This document shows positions 11,014-21,391 of a stretch of 64,000 bases of DNA, piece by piece. Both the position numbers and the translations under genes were made by a program. Under the pieces are notes generated by a model that saw only the letters and a list, made by a program, of their open reading frames with translations, had not been told where the DNA came from and made no database searches. Source of the stretch: Norana najaformis (taxonomy: Eukaryota > Annelida > Clitellata > Crassiclitellata > Hormogastridae); the NCBI GenBank assembly GCA_964023275.1, contig OZ029919.1:5743950-5807949 (forward strand), written 5' to 3'. Each line of letters begins with the position of its first letter. Positions within the stretch are counted from its first letter, which is position 1.

Positions 11014-11286
11014 TCAGTCTCTAAATGGGCGCCAGGCATTCCGAAGTTCATCTGAGACCTTCACATAGCGCTTTCTAGTGCTTTCCTCTATGTCTTTTAG
11101 TCTCTGTGCTACTCGACGGCTGCCATACGGTTGGCATAACCGAGTGTTCGAATGTGTGCCAGCACCACAGTTGAGGCATGGCATCAGCACAACTGTACCT
11201 TTCCTGAGTCCAGCGCAGTGCTGCTTGCATTGCTCATACTCATCATTTGCTGCAGATTCTGGTCTGCCCAACCAACAACCAAGCAC
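11014..11286 (-). CDS. Element X (copy a): 90-residue zinc-ribbon-like ORF
   Basis: The ORF contains GRPESAANDEYEQCKQHCAG and MPCLNCGAGTHSNTRLCQ. Compared with the copy at 39,679-39,891 (FFNCGVG then LCQPCG), the two together suggest an ancestral C-x2-C-G...C-x2-C-G knuckle pair typical of a zinc ribbon, with one cysteine lost in each copy. Function is unknown. After RRVAQRL the two copies diverge completely. It lies upstream of the Rep-like frames in the same orientation, so both may come from one element. Confidence 0.4.
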   Translation of the reverse strand: MLGCWLGRPESAANDEYEQCKQHCAGLRKGTVVLMPCLNCGAGTHSNTRLCQPYGSRRVAQRLKDIEESTRKRYVKVSDELRNAWRPFRD

Positions 11287-12133
11287 ACGTTTTTGCCCAC
11301 CATCCTATGTCTCACTTATAAATAGCTTTGGGTATATGCGCATAATACATCTGTCTAAATGGGTAAACACTATGCCTGGAGAGGCGTCATGGCGCGACCG
11401 CATACGTTTCTATTATACCTAAGGTATGCCATTTATGAGAGAGAGTCGGGCCAGCAGGGTTGGACAGTCCCCGCCATTCCCGCTGCTTTACCTGCCCGGC
11501 AGCGACAGATATGGTCTGCTGTTCTGAAACCGCTAGAATGCATCTACTATTGCTACTAGCTTAATTTTTTAATTCAGAGGGTTCATTCCTACTTAGATAA
11601 CACATAATAATAATAATAAACAATAGAGTGTTCAAGTGCTGTTTGTTTTTGAATTAACCCTATGATTCTAAATAGTTTGGTAATAAAAAATAATGGTAAG
11701 ACAATTGGCATAGCACCTTACATGCAGCGAAATCTAACTGTCAAATGATATATTGAAAACAAATGTCTTTAGAGCTCTGACTTATTTTACAAAGTAGCAT
11801 TAAAGCAGATGCAAGTAAGGAATGTGGCTTCTAGTCTGCCCTGTCTGAGTGGTGCATATTTGAAGTATATTTGAGTGACCCATTCACATGAAATGGTCAC
11901 TGCAGATGCTCCTGAAATAAACATAATAGAGGTTTTACAACAGTTACCATGTTTACACTACAAAAATAAAAAGATGACAGAAAATAAATGACTAGTGTGG
12001 AACTGGACACTCAAAACCTGTCTTCAAATTGAAGAAGCGCATTGCTAAAGTCTGGACCACACTGCAGCCTTCTGTATTAGTAAATGTAAGCGCCACTTCT
12101 AGAAAACTCATCAGAAATACAGTTGAGTTTGTG

Positions 12134-12310
12134 TGCAAACTTTATTTTCACATACCAGATGCGGAAGCAAACAAAAGAACGCTGCAGACGACCCACCAAA
12201 ACATTGCTGCTCCTAAATATTGCCCAAACAATCAAAGAAAAGCGCAGAGCAACAGCACGTTGGTCTTTTTATACTTGTCCAGCATGTCTGAAGGATTAAA
12301 TCTTATCTCT
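12134..12310 (-). promoter_or_regulatory. LTR-like segment with TATA box and AATAAA
   Basis: On the minus strand this has GTATAAAAAGACC and, about 130 bases later, AATAAA. The same segment is at 33,405-33,600 (arm 2) and, without its block Y neighbours, at 20,380-20,575. A TATA box and a polyadenylation signal this close together suit a short LTR or TRIM-type element. No TG...CA ends could be fixed, so a different dispersed repeat is possible. Confidence 0.4.
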
Positions 12311-13146
12311 GATGAGAGACAAATAGATTACAAAGTCCTTTCACTTATCGACAACAGGCAGACAGACAGATAGACATACAAACAGTCAGACACATAGAGA
12401 CGACAAACATCCAAACAGTTAACAATGCAGGCAAGCAGACAGAGACACACATAAAAATGAGATAGTTCATCAAAACTTTAATGGTACCCTGTAAAAAGTC
12501 CGTTGGTAGCTTAGTGCAGTAACGAAGTTAAAATACAGCTGCTCACAAGTACCGTAATTTACAACAATGTGACTTCCAGTAAACACTCCGTCTATCTTAA
12601 GCTGCGCCAGAGCACCTGCATTGATCAGTTAAATAGCCATAAAAGCAGTGCTTTTGAGAAGTTCTTAAGAGGCAATATATAAGCACTTCGATGCATGCAT
12701 GCAGACCTTAACTTCAAAGGCTAAGCAGCCCGAGGTATCTTGGCATACTTTGCAGCCAAGCACACATAAAGCTATGCCAAGACACAGAAACAGAATGCTG
12801 TTGATTGTTATAAAGGCAGTCTGCATTGACTTCAGACTAAATAGAGCTCTCAGTCTCGCTCACACCACCAGTCCGCCCAAAAGATGATGCCATGTAACAA
12901 TCACAAAGACGAAAGAGGCCAATGTTATCAAGAAGCAGGATGTCTGTCTATAAAAAAAACATTACTGCGCACAATTTGCGACTCGCATCAGCGTACTTTA
13001 GTCAAGGTGCACAGCCTGAATACAACACAGACCAAGGACTCTCCTTATACAATGACCAATGATAGGATTTCGTTGGTCAGTTTCTACTGTATATGTGCAA
13101 TCTCTAACTTTGCCATCTATAAAAGCCTTTGGACAACAAAATAACA

Positions 13147-13848
13147 AGCCGCTCGCCAATTCGTCATAAGGTTTGTCTTAAAGCGGAGTTTATCAATTGT
13201 TCTTTCGCATTCGGACTGTAACTGTGATCAAGTCCGCGTATTGGATATTTCTGCACGAGTTTGACATGAGTTTCGACCTTTTGGACGGTATTATTCTGCA
13301 CGTGTTTAACGCCCGTTCGACATTGGAAGGGTCCATCTCTAGTCAAAGGGATGTCAAGTCCAGTGTCGAGAAGGACGGTTGCGGCAAACGAGGTATGGCA
13401 TCGGATCTGCGTCAACCGTCTAACAGAAGGGGCTTGTACCATCAATCGAAGTGATATCTACCAAGGATCGGTCTGCCTGCTCGAGCAAACGTCCTCACGC
13501 CGCGTCTTCTGCCACCTACGCGGGACGCCGTGGACGATAGTGCTTTCGTGTGTGCGACGCTGTCGCTCGACATCTTCCTACGTCTTCGACGCTGATTGGT
13601 CCGGGGACACTGAACGTCGTGTCACCCGTCTACTCTGGATGGGAATCCGTTGGCAGGCCTCTGCGTGTGCGCGCGGGCTTGTCACCAGTGACTTTTCTAG
13701 TTCTTCTAACAACTGACTGCTTCGTGATAAACTTAATGATCTTATTACATATATAACATCATTGCGGTTTGCGCAGAGAGCGCCACTGATGAGTTCATCT
13801 TGAAGTGGCGCTATATAGAAATTTTAAATTACAATTACAATTCCAAAG
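13147..13848. mobile_element. ~700 bp insert unique to arm 1, protease-like fragment plus LINE tail
   Basis: Arm 2 reads straight through this site (AAATAACAAG then AGATTTAAGG). On the minus strand at about 13,445-13,165 an open frame contains AATVLLDTGLDIPL, resembling the DTGAD active-site motif of retroelement aspartic proteases. The right end (13,780-13,848) is a family 2 LINE 3' end with AAGTGGCGCTATATAG and an (ATTACA)n tail on the plus strand. The insert is therefore a chimera of a gypsy-like piece and a LINE tail. Confidence 0.5.
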
Positions 13849-14527
13849 GGATTTAAGGTACTGAACTTGTTATGTTAGAACTTAAATATTGCCTGAGACA
13901 GTGAGCAGAATCCTGTATAAGGTCTGGATTTGAGTGATACAGGAAAACTAGTTAAAGCCAAGATAAAACTAATCTAATCTGATCATTTCTAAAGCACAGT
14001 TCACAATGCATAAAGCATCAGTCAATGGACACTTCAAACGTAAACTCATATTTCATTGCAGTAGTCCGGTCAAAATCCAAATACGCAAGGGAAAACAGAA
14101 GCCAGGCTACATAGAATATGGAAGTATACAGACCCCATTAGTTAGTAATCTGGACAAAGACATAGCACGTTCTAAGAACTTCTAAAAGGCACTCATTACT
14201 CATATCTAAGATACTGTAAAATTTATCATATGACTTACCAGTCATTTGGGTCAAGTGGTATGTGGTATGTGTCCAAACCAAGGCCATAGATGTTATTCTT
14301 TTGTACACTAAGAGAATAAAAGCCAAAGCTAAACAAAAACAGACGGCTGTACTAACAGATACTGATACTAAGCTCTGAACACCGTGTGGATGACTAAAGT
14401 GAGTTCAAAAAGCAATCTAGAAACAAACCAGTCAAATAGTTCACAGTCAAAAACAGCGCTTTTGGGAAGTGCCCAGCGCTTTTGGGAGGTGCTTGAAAGG
14501 CGCTATATAATTGTCTGTAACATTACG

Positions 14528-16738
14528 TTACATTTAAGCAATAGTCCTCTCTGCGGAGAACTCTCCTCCCTCGCTGGCCGTTCATTTGAAGAACTTTTTG
14601 CTCTCTTTGACTCTTCAATTCGCCTCCTAATCGATGACCTCATTCCGCTTCGTCCGCAGCGGGCGCGACGGAGACCGTTGACACCTTGGTTTGACCGATT
14701 CTGCAGCGCTCTACTTCACGACGTCAGGCGGCATGAGCGAAGATATCGACGAACACGTGATCCTACTGATCTTCTCGACTGGATCCTTCTTCGCTTAATG
14801 CACCGGGGGTTTCGAGCTAAAGAAATGGCATACTGAGAGTCGTTGATAGAGCGGGAGAGGAGCAATCCGCGTCGGCTCTGGTCTTCGGTCTCCGATTTCC
14901 TCGGCCGTTCTACCGCTTTCTAACTCTCCGGCCCAGCCTCCGTTCACGGTGAAGGCCTATCTTGACCACATGCACAGGAAAATCGAATCGATCCGCCAAT
15001 CTACAGATGGTTCTCCTCCTGCTCCCTTTCCTCTCACGTCGTCCAGGCTTCCATGGTGGAAGCATCTGCCTCTGGACGTCCTTCGTAGTCTCCTGTTGGA
15101 GTCTCCTGCTAAGTCATGTGATCTAGACTTATTACCACAATTTTTAATTAAGGTCTCATAGATGACTTAATTCCGTTCTTACATTTGCTTTGTAACACCT
15201 CCCTTGATCAGGGTTCACTCCCGGCTTCTCACAAACGAGCTCTAGTCTACCCTTCTCTCAATCGCCACGGTCTTGACCCCAGTGATATCTCTAATTACCG
15301 ATCTAACTCTAACCTTTCCTTCCTCTCCAAGCTTCTTGAAAGATGTGTGTCCTTTCAACTGGTTGACTACCTTGACTCTAACTCCCTTATGCCTCCTCTT
15401 TAACCTAGATGTAAGAAGTTCCACTCTACTGAATCATTTATTACACGTCTCTTGGCAGACGTCTTTTGAGCTTTTGACGGTGGACAAGTTACCCTTCTTG
15501 CCCTTTATGATGTTAGCGCTGCTTTTGATACTATGGATCACTCTAACTTTTTGGAGCGTCTGGAGAAATCTTTGGCATTACTGATACTGCCCTTCTTTGG
15601 TTTCAGTCATTCCTCACCGACCGCTCCCATTATGTTGTCTTTGGGCTCACACGTTCCGCCTGGTCCCCTATTCCTTTTGGCCTTCCTCAGGGCTCTGTCC
15701 TCGCCCCTCTCCTTTACATTCTGTACACTGCCGACCTGGGACGGGTTCTCCTTCCCATGGGTGTTGCTGCCCATCAGAATGCAGACGACACTCAGGCCTT
15801 CGCTCATGGCCCAGCGGACGCGGCTCTCTCTGGTTGAGAGGATTCTTGACGCAATATCTGCCATTGGTCTCTGTATGTCCTCTGATCGTCTAAGACCCAT
15901 CTGAGTTGGCGATCGTGCTCAACTTGCTAAGATCGATAATTTTTCCTTAAGCCAGAGGTTTCCGAACATTCTTTTCTCTTCCACAGCCCGTGATCTAGGA
16001 GTCGTCCTGGACCAGGAACTCTCTCCTTGAGCGATCAGGTTAACAGTGCCTGCCGCTCATCCGTTTACCACCTTTGTCACCTTCGTACCTTCCGCCGCTC
16101 CCTCTCCTGTCACGCTGTGTCTATTCTTATTCACGACCTTATCTGCACCAGGGTGGACTTTGGTAACGCTGTCTTTGCCGAACTTTCACTAGCTAATATT
16201 TCCAAGCTTTATTCTGTTCTCAGTGCCCTTCCCCTCTTATTGGAGGTGTCCCTAGGTATGGCCATATAACTTCCTTTATGCAGGACACCTTGCACTGGCT
16301 CCCCATTCAGTAGCGTATTCAGTTCAAGACTCTATCCCTTATGCGTAATTGTCTCGTTGGCTCTGCTCCATTCAGCAGCGTATTCAGTTCAAGATACCTT
16401 AGGGACTTCTGCATTTCGGTCTCCATGGTTCCGGGCCGTAGCACCTTCCTGTCGGCTGCCCTTGGACTTATGACTGTCCCTCGTATGCGCACTAGTACAG
16501 CTCAGTCCAGAAGCTTTGCCTATGTCGACCCTAAAAGCTGCAATCGCCATTCTCGAGAGCTCCGGTGTTTGTCAGTTTGTCCCTTCCGCAGTTTCGCAAG
16601 CGCCTGAAGTCTGTATTATTTGACAGCGGTCTCACTGGTTCGGGTCGGGAGCGCCCCTGATGGGTTTATTCTCGAAGTGGTGCTTTATAAATGTCAGATT
16701 ACAATCAAAATTCATAATTACAATTACCGTTAATAATA
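14528..16738 (+). pseudogene. CR1/L2-type LINE (family 2, (ATTACA)n tail), arm 1
   Basis: The plus strand starts in the endonuclease-RT linker (LLIDDLIPLRPQRARRRPL, then PWFDRFCSALLHDVRR) and runs through RT: DPSDISNYRSNSNLSFLSKL, SAAFDTMDHS in another frame, GLPQGSVLAPLLY, and NADDTQAF as the catalytic box. The C-terminus includes SLSDQVNSAC and a TAQSRSFAYV block. The tail is at about 16,690-16,745. At least six frame breaks are present. A near-identical copy is in arm 2 (31,660-29,470), so the LINE was part of the block when it was duplicated. Confidence 0.8.
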
Positions 16739-16745
16739 ATTCTTC

Positions 16746-17054
16746 TGTTAGCAACTTAGGATTGATCTTCGACCAAAGAATCAGCTTTTCTGATCATATC
16801 ACCCATCTTTCCCGCTCTTGCTTCATGGATATCCGTGACCTTCGCAGAATCCGCCCTATGCTTGAGTTTAAAACTGCATTTACCATTGCCGCGTCAACAG
16901 TCCATGCCAAATTTGACTATTGCAATTCACTCTTCCTGAGTATAGACCCTACCTAAATGAACTGCCTTCAAGCCATCCGAATTGCTCTTGCTCGTGCTGT
17001 CACAAAACCCCAAAACTCACTCCTGCTTTCAAATAACTTCACTGGCTTAAAATA
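16746..17054 (+). pseudogene. Family 1 LINE fragment, host of LINE and DNA-transposon insertions
   Basis: The frame reads NNSSVSNLGLIFDQRISFSD then HAKFDYCNSLFLS, the C-terminal region of the family 1 LINE. The family 2 LINE tail joins it at 16,745 and the CACTG transposon starts at 17,055 within the HWLKI sequence. I do not find the LINE resuming after 19,407. Confidence 0.65.
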
Positions 17055-19407
17055 CACTGGTCAACATAGAAATCGTTACTGATTGGAAAAGGCCCTAATG
17101 TGTAGCATCTTGGTGTGCTGAACACGAATATAACCATAAAACTTTTTTATTGGCTCTCGTTTTGAAAATATTTCATATAGTTCATTTTTTATGTTTCACC
17201 ATGTAAATTTATGCAGTAGGACTGCGACAATATCCTAAATAAGTCTAGAATGATGTAATATTCCACCTCATTGCATAATCCCATCATGGACACATCATGC
17301 ACAGTTGATTACGTCATTTTCTGATGCAATGTAAAACTACAGCCAGTCGGCTGCTGACGTAAGATGACGTCAGCAGTGTACTATATAAAGCGAGTCGGAA
17401 CGGTTGAGCATTTACAATATTACAGACTTTGTGCGAGACAGTTTAAGTTACTGTTTTATAAAACTATTATTACTTTATCCATTTAGATACAATACAGAAC
17501 AGTAATGCCTCGGAAGTGCGTAAATACTGTGGACAACTTTTGTTACATTTGTGGGGAAGTGACATTTGCCAACCAGAAGAAAAGTATCACTTATCAAGTC
17601 AAGAAGGCATATCATGCTTACTTCGAATGCAAGGTTGGTGACCAAGACAAGCCATGGGCCCCGCATATATGCTGTGCTACATGTACAACACAGCTTTCAC
17701 AGTGGTTGAATGGCAAAAGACCATCAATGCCGTTTGCAGTTCCCATGGTGTGGAGAGAGCAAAGCAGCCACGTAGATGACTGTTACTTCTGCTTGGTTCC
17801 TCCTCTTTCCGGTGGAATAACGAAGCAAAAGAAGTCGACAATAGTCTACCCAAACATTCCGTCAGCATTGAGGCCAGTTCCACATGGTGATGGACTTCCT
17901 ATTCCAGAACCTCCAGCAGAATATATTTTCCTTGATTCATCTGACGAGGACAAGGGTGAGCCGACATGTTCTTCTCCTGGTCCGTCAGCGTGCAGTGATC
18001 CCGATTTTCACTGTGGTGCATCATCAACCCCACACAGAATAACACAGGAAGAACTAAATGACCTTGTTCGTGATTTGGACTTATCCAAAAACAAGGCAGA
18101 ATTGCTAGGATCAAGACTCCAACAATGGAATCTTCCAGAAGAAGATGTCACAATTACTTCATATAGAAAGCGCCATCAGCAGTTGGAACCTTTCTTTATG
18201 AAGGAAGGTAATCTGGTATTCTGTTCCAATATTGACGACCTCATGAATGCCTTACAGATCACTCATGACCCACAAGAATGGAGACTCTTTGTAGACTCTT
18301 CAACACTGAGTCTTAAGGCTGTGCTTTTGCACAATGGAAACCATCTTCCATCTATTCCATTAGCGCATGCTGTCCACATGAAAGAGACATACGATAACCT
18401 AAAACAGCTACTGCATTCCATTGACTATAACAGGTACAAATGGCACCTGTGTGATGATTTGAAGGTAGTTGCCATTTTAATGGGACTGCAGCAAGAATAT
18501 ACAAAATATATGTGTTTCTTGTGTGAGTGGGATAGCCGAGCAAGAGAGTTGCACTACGTGCGGAAGGAATGGACTCCCAGACAAAACATGGCAGTTGGAC
18601 AGAAGAATATCCAGCACCCAGCTCTGGTCGAGGCTCACAAAATCCTACTACCACCCCTTCACATCAAACTAGGTTTGGTGAAGAACTTCGTGAAAGCCAT
18701 GGACCGCACTTCGCCAGCTTTCCGATACCTGCATGAAAAATTCCCTCGACTCAGCGAAGCAAAGATTAAAGAGGGAGTTTTTGTGGGTCCTCAGATTAGA
18801 GAACTCTTCAAAGATGACCGCTTCAACAACTTGCTGGAGGGTGATGCGAAACAAGCATGGAATGCTTTTCGTCTAGTGTCTACAGACTTTCTGGGGAATG
18901 TTAGGGCAGAAAACTACAAGGAACTAGTAGAAGACATGCTCAAGCAGTACCAGAAATTTCGCTGCAATATGTCTCTGAAGATGCATTTCCTTCATTCCCA
19001 TCTGGATTTCTTCCCTGACAACTGTGGTATGGTTAGTGACGAACATGGCGAACGTTTTCATCAAGATATCGCAACAATGGAGCAAAGGTACCAGGGAAAA
19101 TGGTCCACTACAATGTTGGCTGACTACTGCTGGACACTCCGCAGAGATGCTCCCGAACAGCTGTACAAGAGACAGGCAAAAAAATCTAAGAACTAGTCTA
19201 TGACCTGGTTTTTACAAATATTAACTGTAAGTGTATCACTATTGGCATGCATTGTGCGATATAAAATTACTTCATTTCAGATTACAAAAAAACTAGAGCC
19301 AATTCGGCATTTTCACTGTCATATTCGTGTTCAGCACATACAAATTGATAAGAACTGACTAATTTCATTTCAGTAACATGACTTTTGTAAAAATTTGTTG
19401 TCCAGTG
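17055..19407 (+). mobile_element. Apparently complete DNA transposon with CACTGG ends (CMC-like)
   Basis: The left end reads CACTGGTCAACA and the reverse complement of the right end reads CACTGGACAACA. A second inverted match, GTGCTGAACACGAATAT, lies at 17,115 and, inverted, at 19,318-19,337, followed in both by an ATTGGCTCT block. CACTG-starting ends are typical of the CACTA/Mirage/Chapaev group; the assignment rests on the ends plus an acidic-residue-rich ORF. No clean target duplication is visible (ATA on the left, ATT on the right). Confidence 0.7.
17505..19196 (+). CDS. 563-codon transposase-like protein of the CACTG element
   Basis: This uninterrupted frame lies inside terminal inverted repeats, so a transposase role is likely. 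The N-terminus has cysteine pairs C13-x2-C16 and C57-x2-C60 (FCYICGEVTF and HICCATC), suggesting a zinc-binding domain, and a further CYFC near residue 93. The middle has RLFVDSS (D264), then CDDLK (D317/D318) and CFLCEWDSR. Near the C-terminus is SDEHGERFHQDI. These spaced acidic residues suit a DDE/DDD-type catalytic core, but I have not aligned them to a reference. Very similar uncharacterised proteins occur across invertebrates and some vertebrates, to my recollection. The start is the first ATG after the 5' inverted repeats. Confidence 0.75.
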   Translation: MPRKCVNTVDNFCYICGEVTFANQKKSITYQVKKAYHAYFECKVGDQDKPWAPHICCATCTTQLSQWLNGKRPSMPFAVPMVWREQSSHVDDCYFCLVPPLSGGITKQKKSTIVYPNIPSALRPVPHGDGLPIPEPPAEYIFLDSSDEDKGEPTCSSPGPSACSDPDFHCGASSTPHRITQEELNDLVRDLDLSKNKAELLGSRLQQWNLPEEDVTITSYRKRHQQLEPFFMKEGNLVFCSNIDDLMNALQITHDPQEWRLFVDSSTLSLKAVLLHNGNHLPSIPLAHAVHMKETYDNLKQLLHSIDYNRYKWHLCDDLKVVAILMGLQQEYTKYMCFLCEWDSRARELHYVRKEWTPRQNMAVGQKNIQHPALVEAHKILLPPLHIKLGLVKNFVKAMDRTSPAFRYLHEKFPRLSEAKIKEGVFVGPQIRELFKDDRFNNLLEGDAKQAWNAFRLVSTDFLGNVRAENYKELVEDMLKQYQKFRCNMSLKMHFLHSHLDFFPDNCGMVSDEHGERFHQDIATMEQRYQGKWSTTMLADYCWTLRRDAPEQLYKRQAKKSKN

Positions 19408-20379
19408 ATTAGCGAGGTCTCAATCGCTATGCCAGGCCTTGCATCCCCCGTGAGTTTTAGTTTGATTGTGAACACCTGTTCAAAGTAAATATTTGGCCTG
19501 ATTACTGATTTCTTTACCAGGTTTTGGCTTCAGTTGTTCCCAGTCATGTATGGGGTCAAACTACAAATATTTACAAGATATCGTATTTCACAGATGGTCA
19601 GATAAATATCAGAAATTAAATTAATTCGTCATTAAGTTAATTAATGGAGAGGTCCTGAAAGTGGCCGATGGCTGAACAGTTCACTTTTCTGAGGTTTGGC
19701 CCGATAGATTCATGCAGATTTGATTGGAAATTATTTGCAAAAAGGAGCAAAACGTGACATAACGTGAACTTAGCGATTTTTGGCTTTGCATCTTGTAGAG
19801 TTAGTTGTTACAACTTATTTGCCTAGGAATATGAGCTTTGTTACGTAATTAGTTAAACTATACAGAACAAGTTGTGTGCTTTAGCTAATGTTATGTAGTT
19901 TATGCACTTAAAGATTGTTTTGCAGTTACAAAAAGAACAGTATATCAATAGAGTGGTTAAAATGGCTTGGAAGATGCGATTTTATGGCACTGGAGTTGTG
20001 TGTTGAAGCTTGTGGCATTCAGTCATTACTGAAGAAGCATTGTCTTGCTTGAGTCTCCTTAGTTAATACCTTGAAAATGGTTTAATATTTTGGTGTCTTG
20101 CTTTGAATTTGGATTGATTAAACAGGCTGTCAAGGGAAGAAAGGCGGCTGCGGCTTTGGGTTCATATGCATTTTAACTATTCTTTATAGCTTGTGTTGAA
20201 GAGAACACTTGCAGAGACTTTCAACGATTTATTTTGCAATAACTGCCTGTCGGAGAGTGACAGCTGTTTGTTCGCATATTTTCTTAAGACAATAAAGTTG
20301 TTTTGTGACAAGAGGAGTTTAGAAAAGAAAATGTTAATACATCTGCATCGTTTTAGATTATCTGCAGTTTAATATCAGA
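19408..20379. other. No recognisable feature
   Basis: AT-rich sequence to the right of the DNA transposon. I see no protein similarity, no repeat shared with the rest of the window and no splice-bounded exon. Confidence 0.4.
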
Positions 20380-20575
20380 GATAAAATGTCGTCCTTCAGG
20401 TAAGCTGAACGTATATAAAAAGATTAAGGTGCTGTTGCTTTGCACTTTCGTCAATTGCTTGGGCAATGCTTGGGTGCAGCAATGTTTTGTTGGGTCGTCT
20501 GCAGCGTTCTTTTGTTTGCTTCCGCCTCTGGCATGTGAAAATAAACTGTTTGCAAACACTCAGCTTATCCAAATC
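20380..20575 (+). promoter_or_regulatory. Third copy of the TATA/AATAAA LTR-like segment
   Basis: The sequence has GTATATAAAAAGATT at about 20,411 and AATAAA at about 20,540, and matches 33,405-33,600 closely (shared TGCTGTTGCT and GGGTGCAGCAATG blocks). It stands alone, so the segment is a unit of its own and not only part of block Y. Confidence 0.4.
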
Positions 20576-20577
20576 CA

Positions 20578-20804
20578 TCGAACCCGATCCCTTTCCCCGG
20601 GATCGTCGAATGTATAGGGGTGTCTATTCACGTTCCTACAGCTCCATTGTCTATCCCCTATACATATCCGTCGCTGTCGGAGTCTGTGAGGGATTCACGT
20701 CTTCATACCAAGGTCGGCTCATCGGAGGGCCTAGCATGTTATCCGATGTCGTAATGGCGACCTTCTGCGGGGGTCGTATTCGCCTTCCTGTTGACCGCTG
20801 ACAT
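20578..20804 (-). mobile_element. Truncated gypsy-type LTR (TGTCAC family)
   Basis: Read on the minus strand it starts TGTCAGCGGTCAACAGGAAG and passes through ACTCCGACAGCGA and GAATAGACACCCCTATACAT. The same landmarks occur in the LTRs at 60,078-60,424 and 63,441-63,780. It is cut off at its far end against the LTR-like segment on its left. Confidence 0.6.
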
Positions 20805-20860
20805 TGAGCGCGACAAGGCTGTCTCTGTCTTGTGGTCTGACCTTCTGGATATTTGCGGCT

Positions 20861-21018
20861 TGGCTTTGGTGCTCCATCGGTTGATGTCTTACACACATGC
20901 GTCACTGTTGCATTATATAGTCGATATCTATGTAATAATAATAATACAGTAATTAGCAACTTCTAATGTACCGGTGTCTAATGCACAAGGCATCAACCGA
21001 TGGAGCACCAAAGCCAAG
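20861..21018. repeat. Inverted repeat of LINE 3' ends, ~30 bp arms
   Basis: GGCTTTGGTGCTCCATCGGT near 20,865 is matched by its reverse complement near 20,990. The arms are the 3' ends of two family 3 LINE fragments facing each other across about 95 bases. Confidence 0.6.
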
Positions 21019-21335
21019 CCATAATCAGCTCAATATCAAAGTCAGTCCTACGGTGGATATGCAATTTGAGACAGGTAAGTTTTAGTTGAGAACGAAATGA
21101 CAGAAGCGACTGAGCAGAACGAACAGACTCGGGAAGAGAATTCCAGAATTAGGTCCAGCAACCGAAAAAGCACGTTTACATACGTTACAGTTCTAGCCCA
21201 AGCTATGACGAAAGAAAGACAATCAGATGACCTTGAAGAATAATGGTAAGTCTGGGGAATAAGGACTGATTTTAAGTATTGTGTTTAGCCAGAGTTCAAT
21301 GTTTTATAAACTGTAAGTCCCAATTTAAAACAAAT
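20940..21335 (-). pseudogene. Family 3 LINE 3' fragment
   Basis: The minus strand carries the C-terminal tail and 3' UTR shared with 3,720-4,100 (GGAATAAGGACTGATTTTAA is common to both plus strands). No open frame survives. It abuts element X copy b on its right. Confidence 0.55.
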
Positions 21336-21391
21336 AGCCCCAATCTGAAACAAATATAGACGCAATCATGCGTCACTGTTGTATTACATAG

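Larger units (their letters stand above)
11570..14450. other. Non-coding part of block Y, arm 1
   Basis: Apart from the entries listed separately (LTR-like segment, insert at 13,147-13,848) I see no gene. There is a degenerate CAGA-rich stretch at 12,357-12,450, one unit of the ~130-bp repeat at 12,478-12,590 (three units in arm 2), and a SINE-like fragment with an AATCTAATCT end at about 13,960-14,330 on the minus strand. Confidence 0.5.
11338..16749 (+). repeat. Inverted duplication block Y, arm 1
   Basis: This arm matches 29,461-34,400 in reverse complement. Anchors: 11,358 with 34,378; 14,384 with 31,797; 15,185 with 30,997; 16,749 with 29,461. Arm 1 is longer because it carries an insert at 13,147-13,848 that arm 2 lacks; arm 2 has extra tandem repeat units. 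At the right end arm 1 continues into a LINE while arm 2 breaks off, so 16,749 is a breakpoint. At the left end homology resumes beyond a LINE (39,613 onward with 11,330 leftward). Confidence 0.85.

Noticed and set aside
8760..11286. Bacterial contamination as the source of the GC-rich element
   Set aside because: It is frameshifted, flanked on both sides by animal retrotransposon sequence, and recurs in the window joined to EndoU introns.
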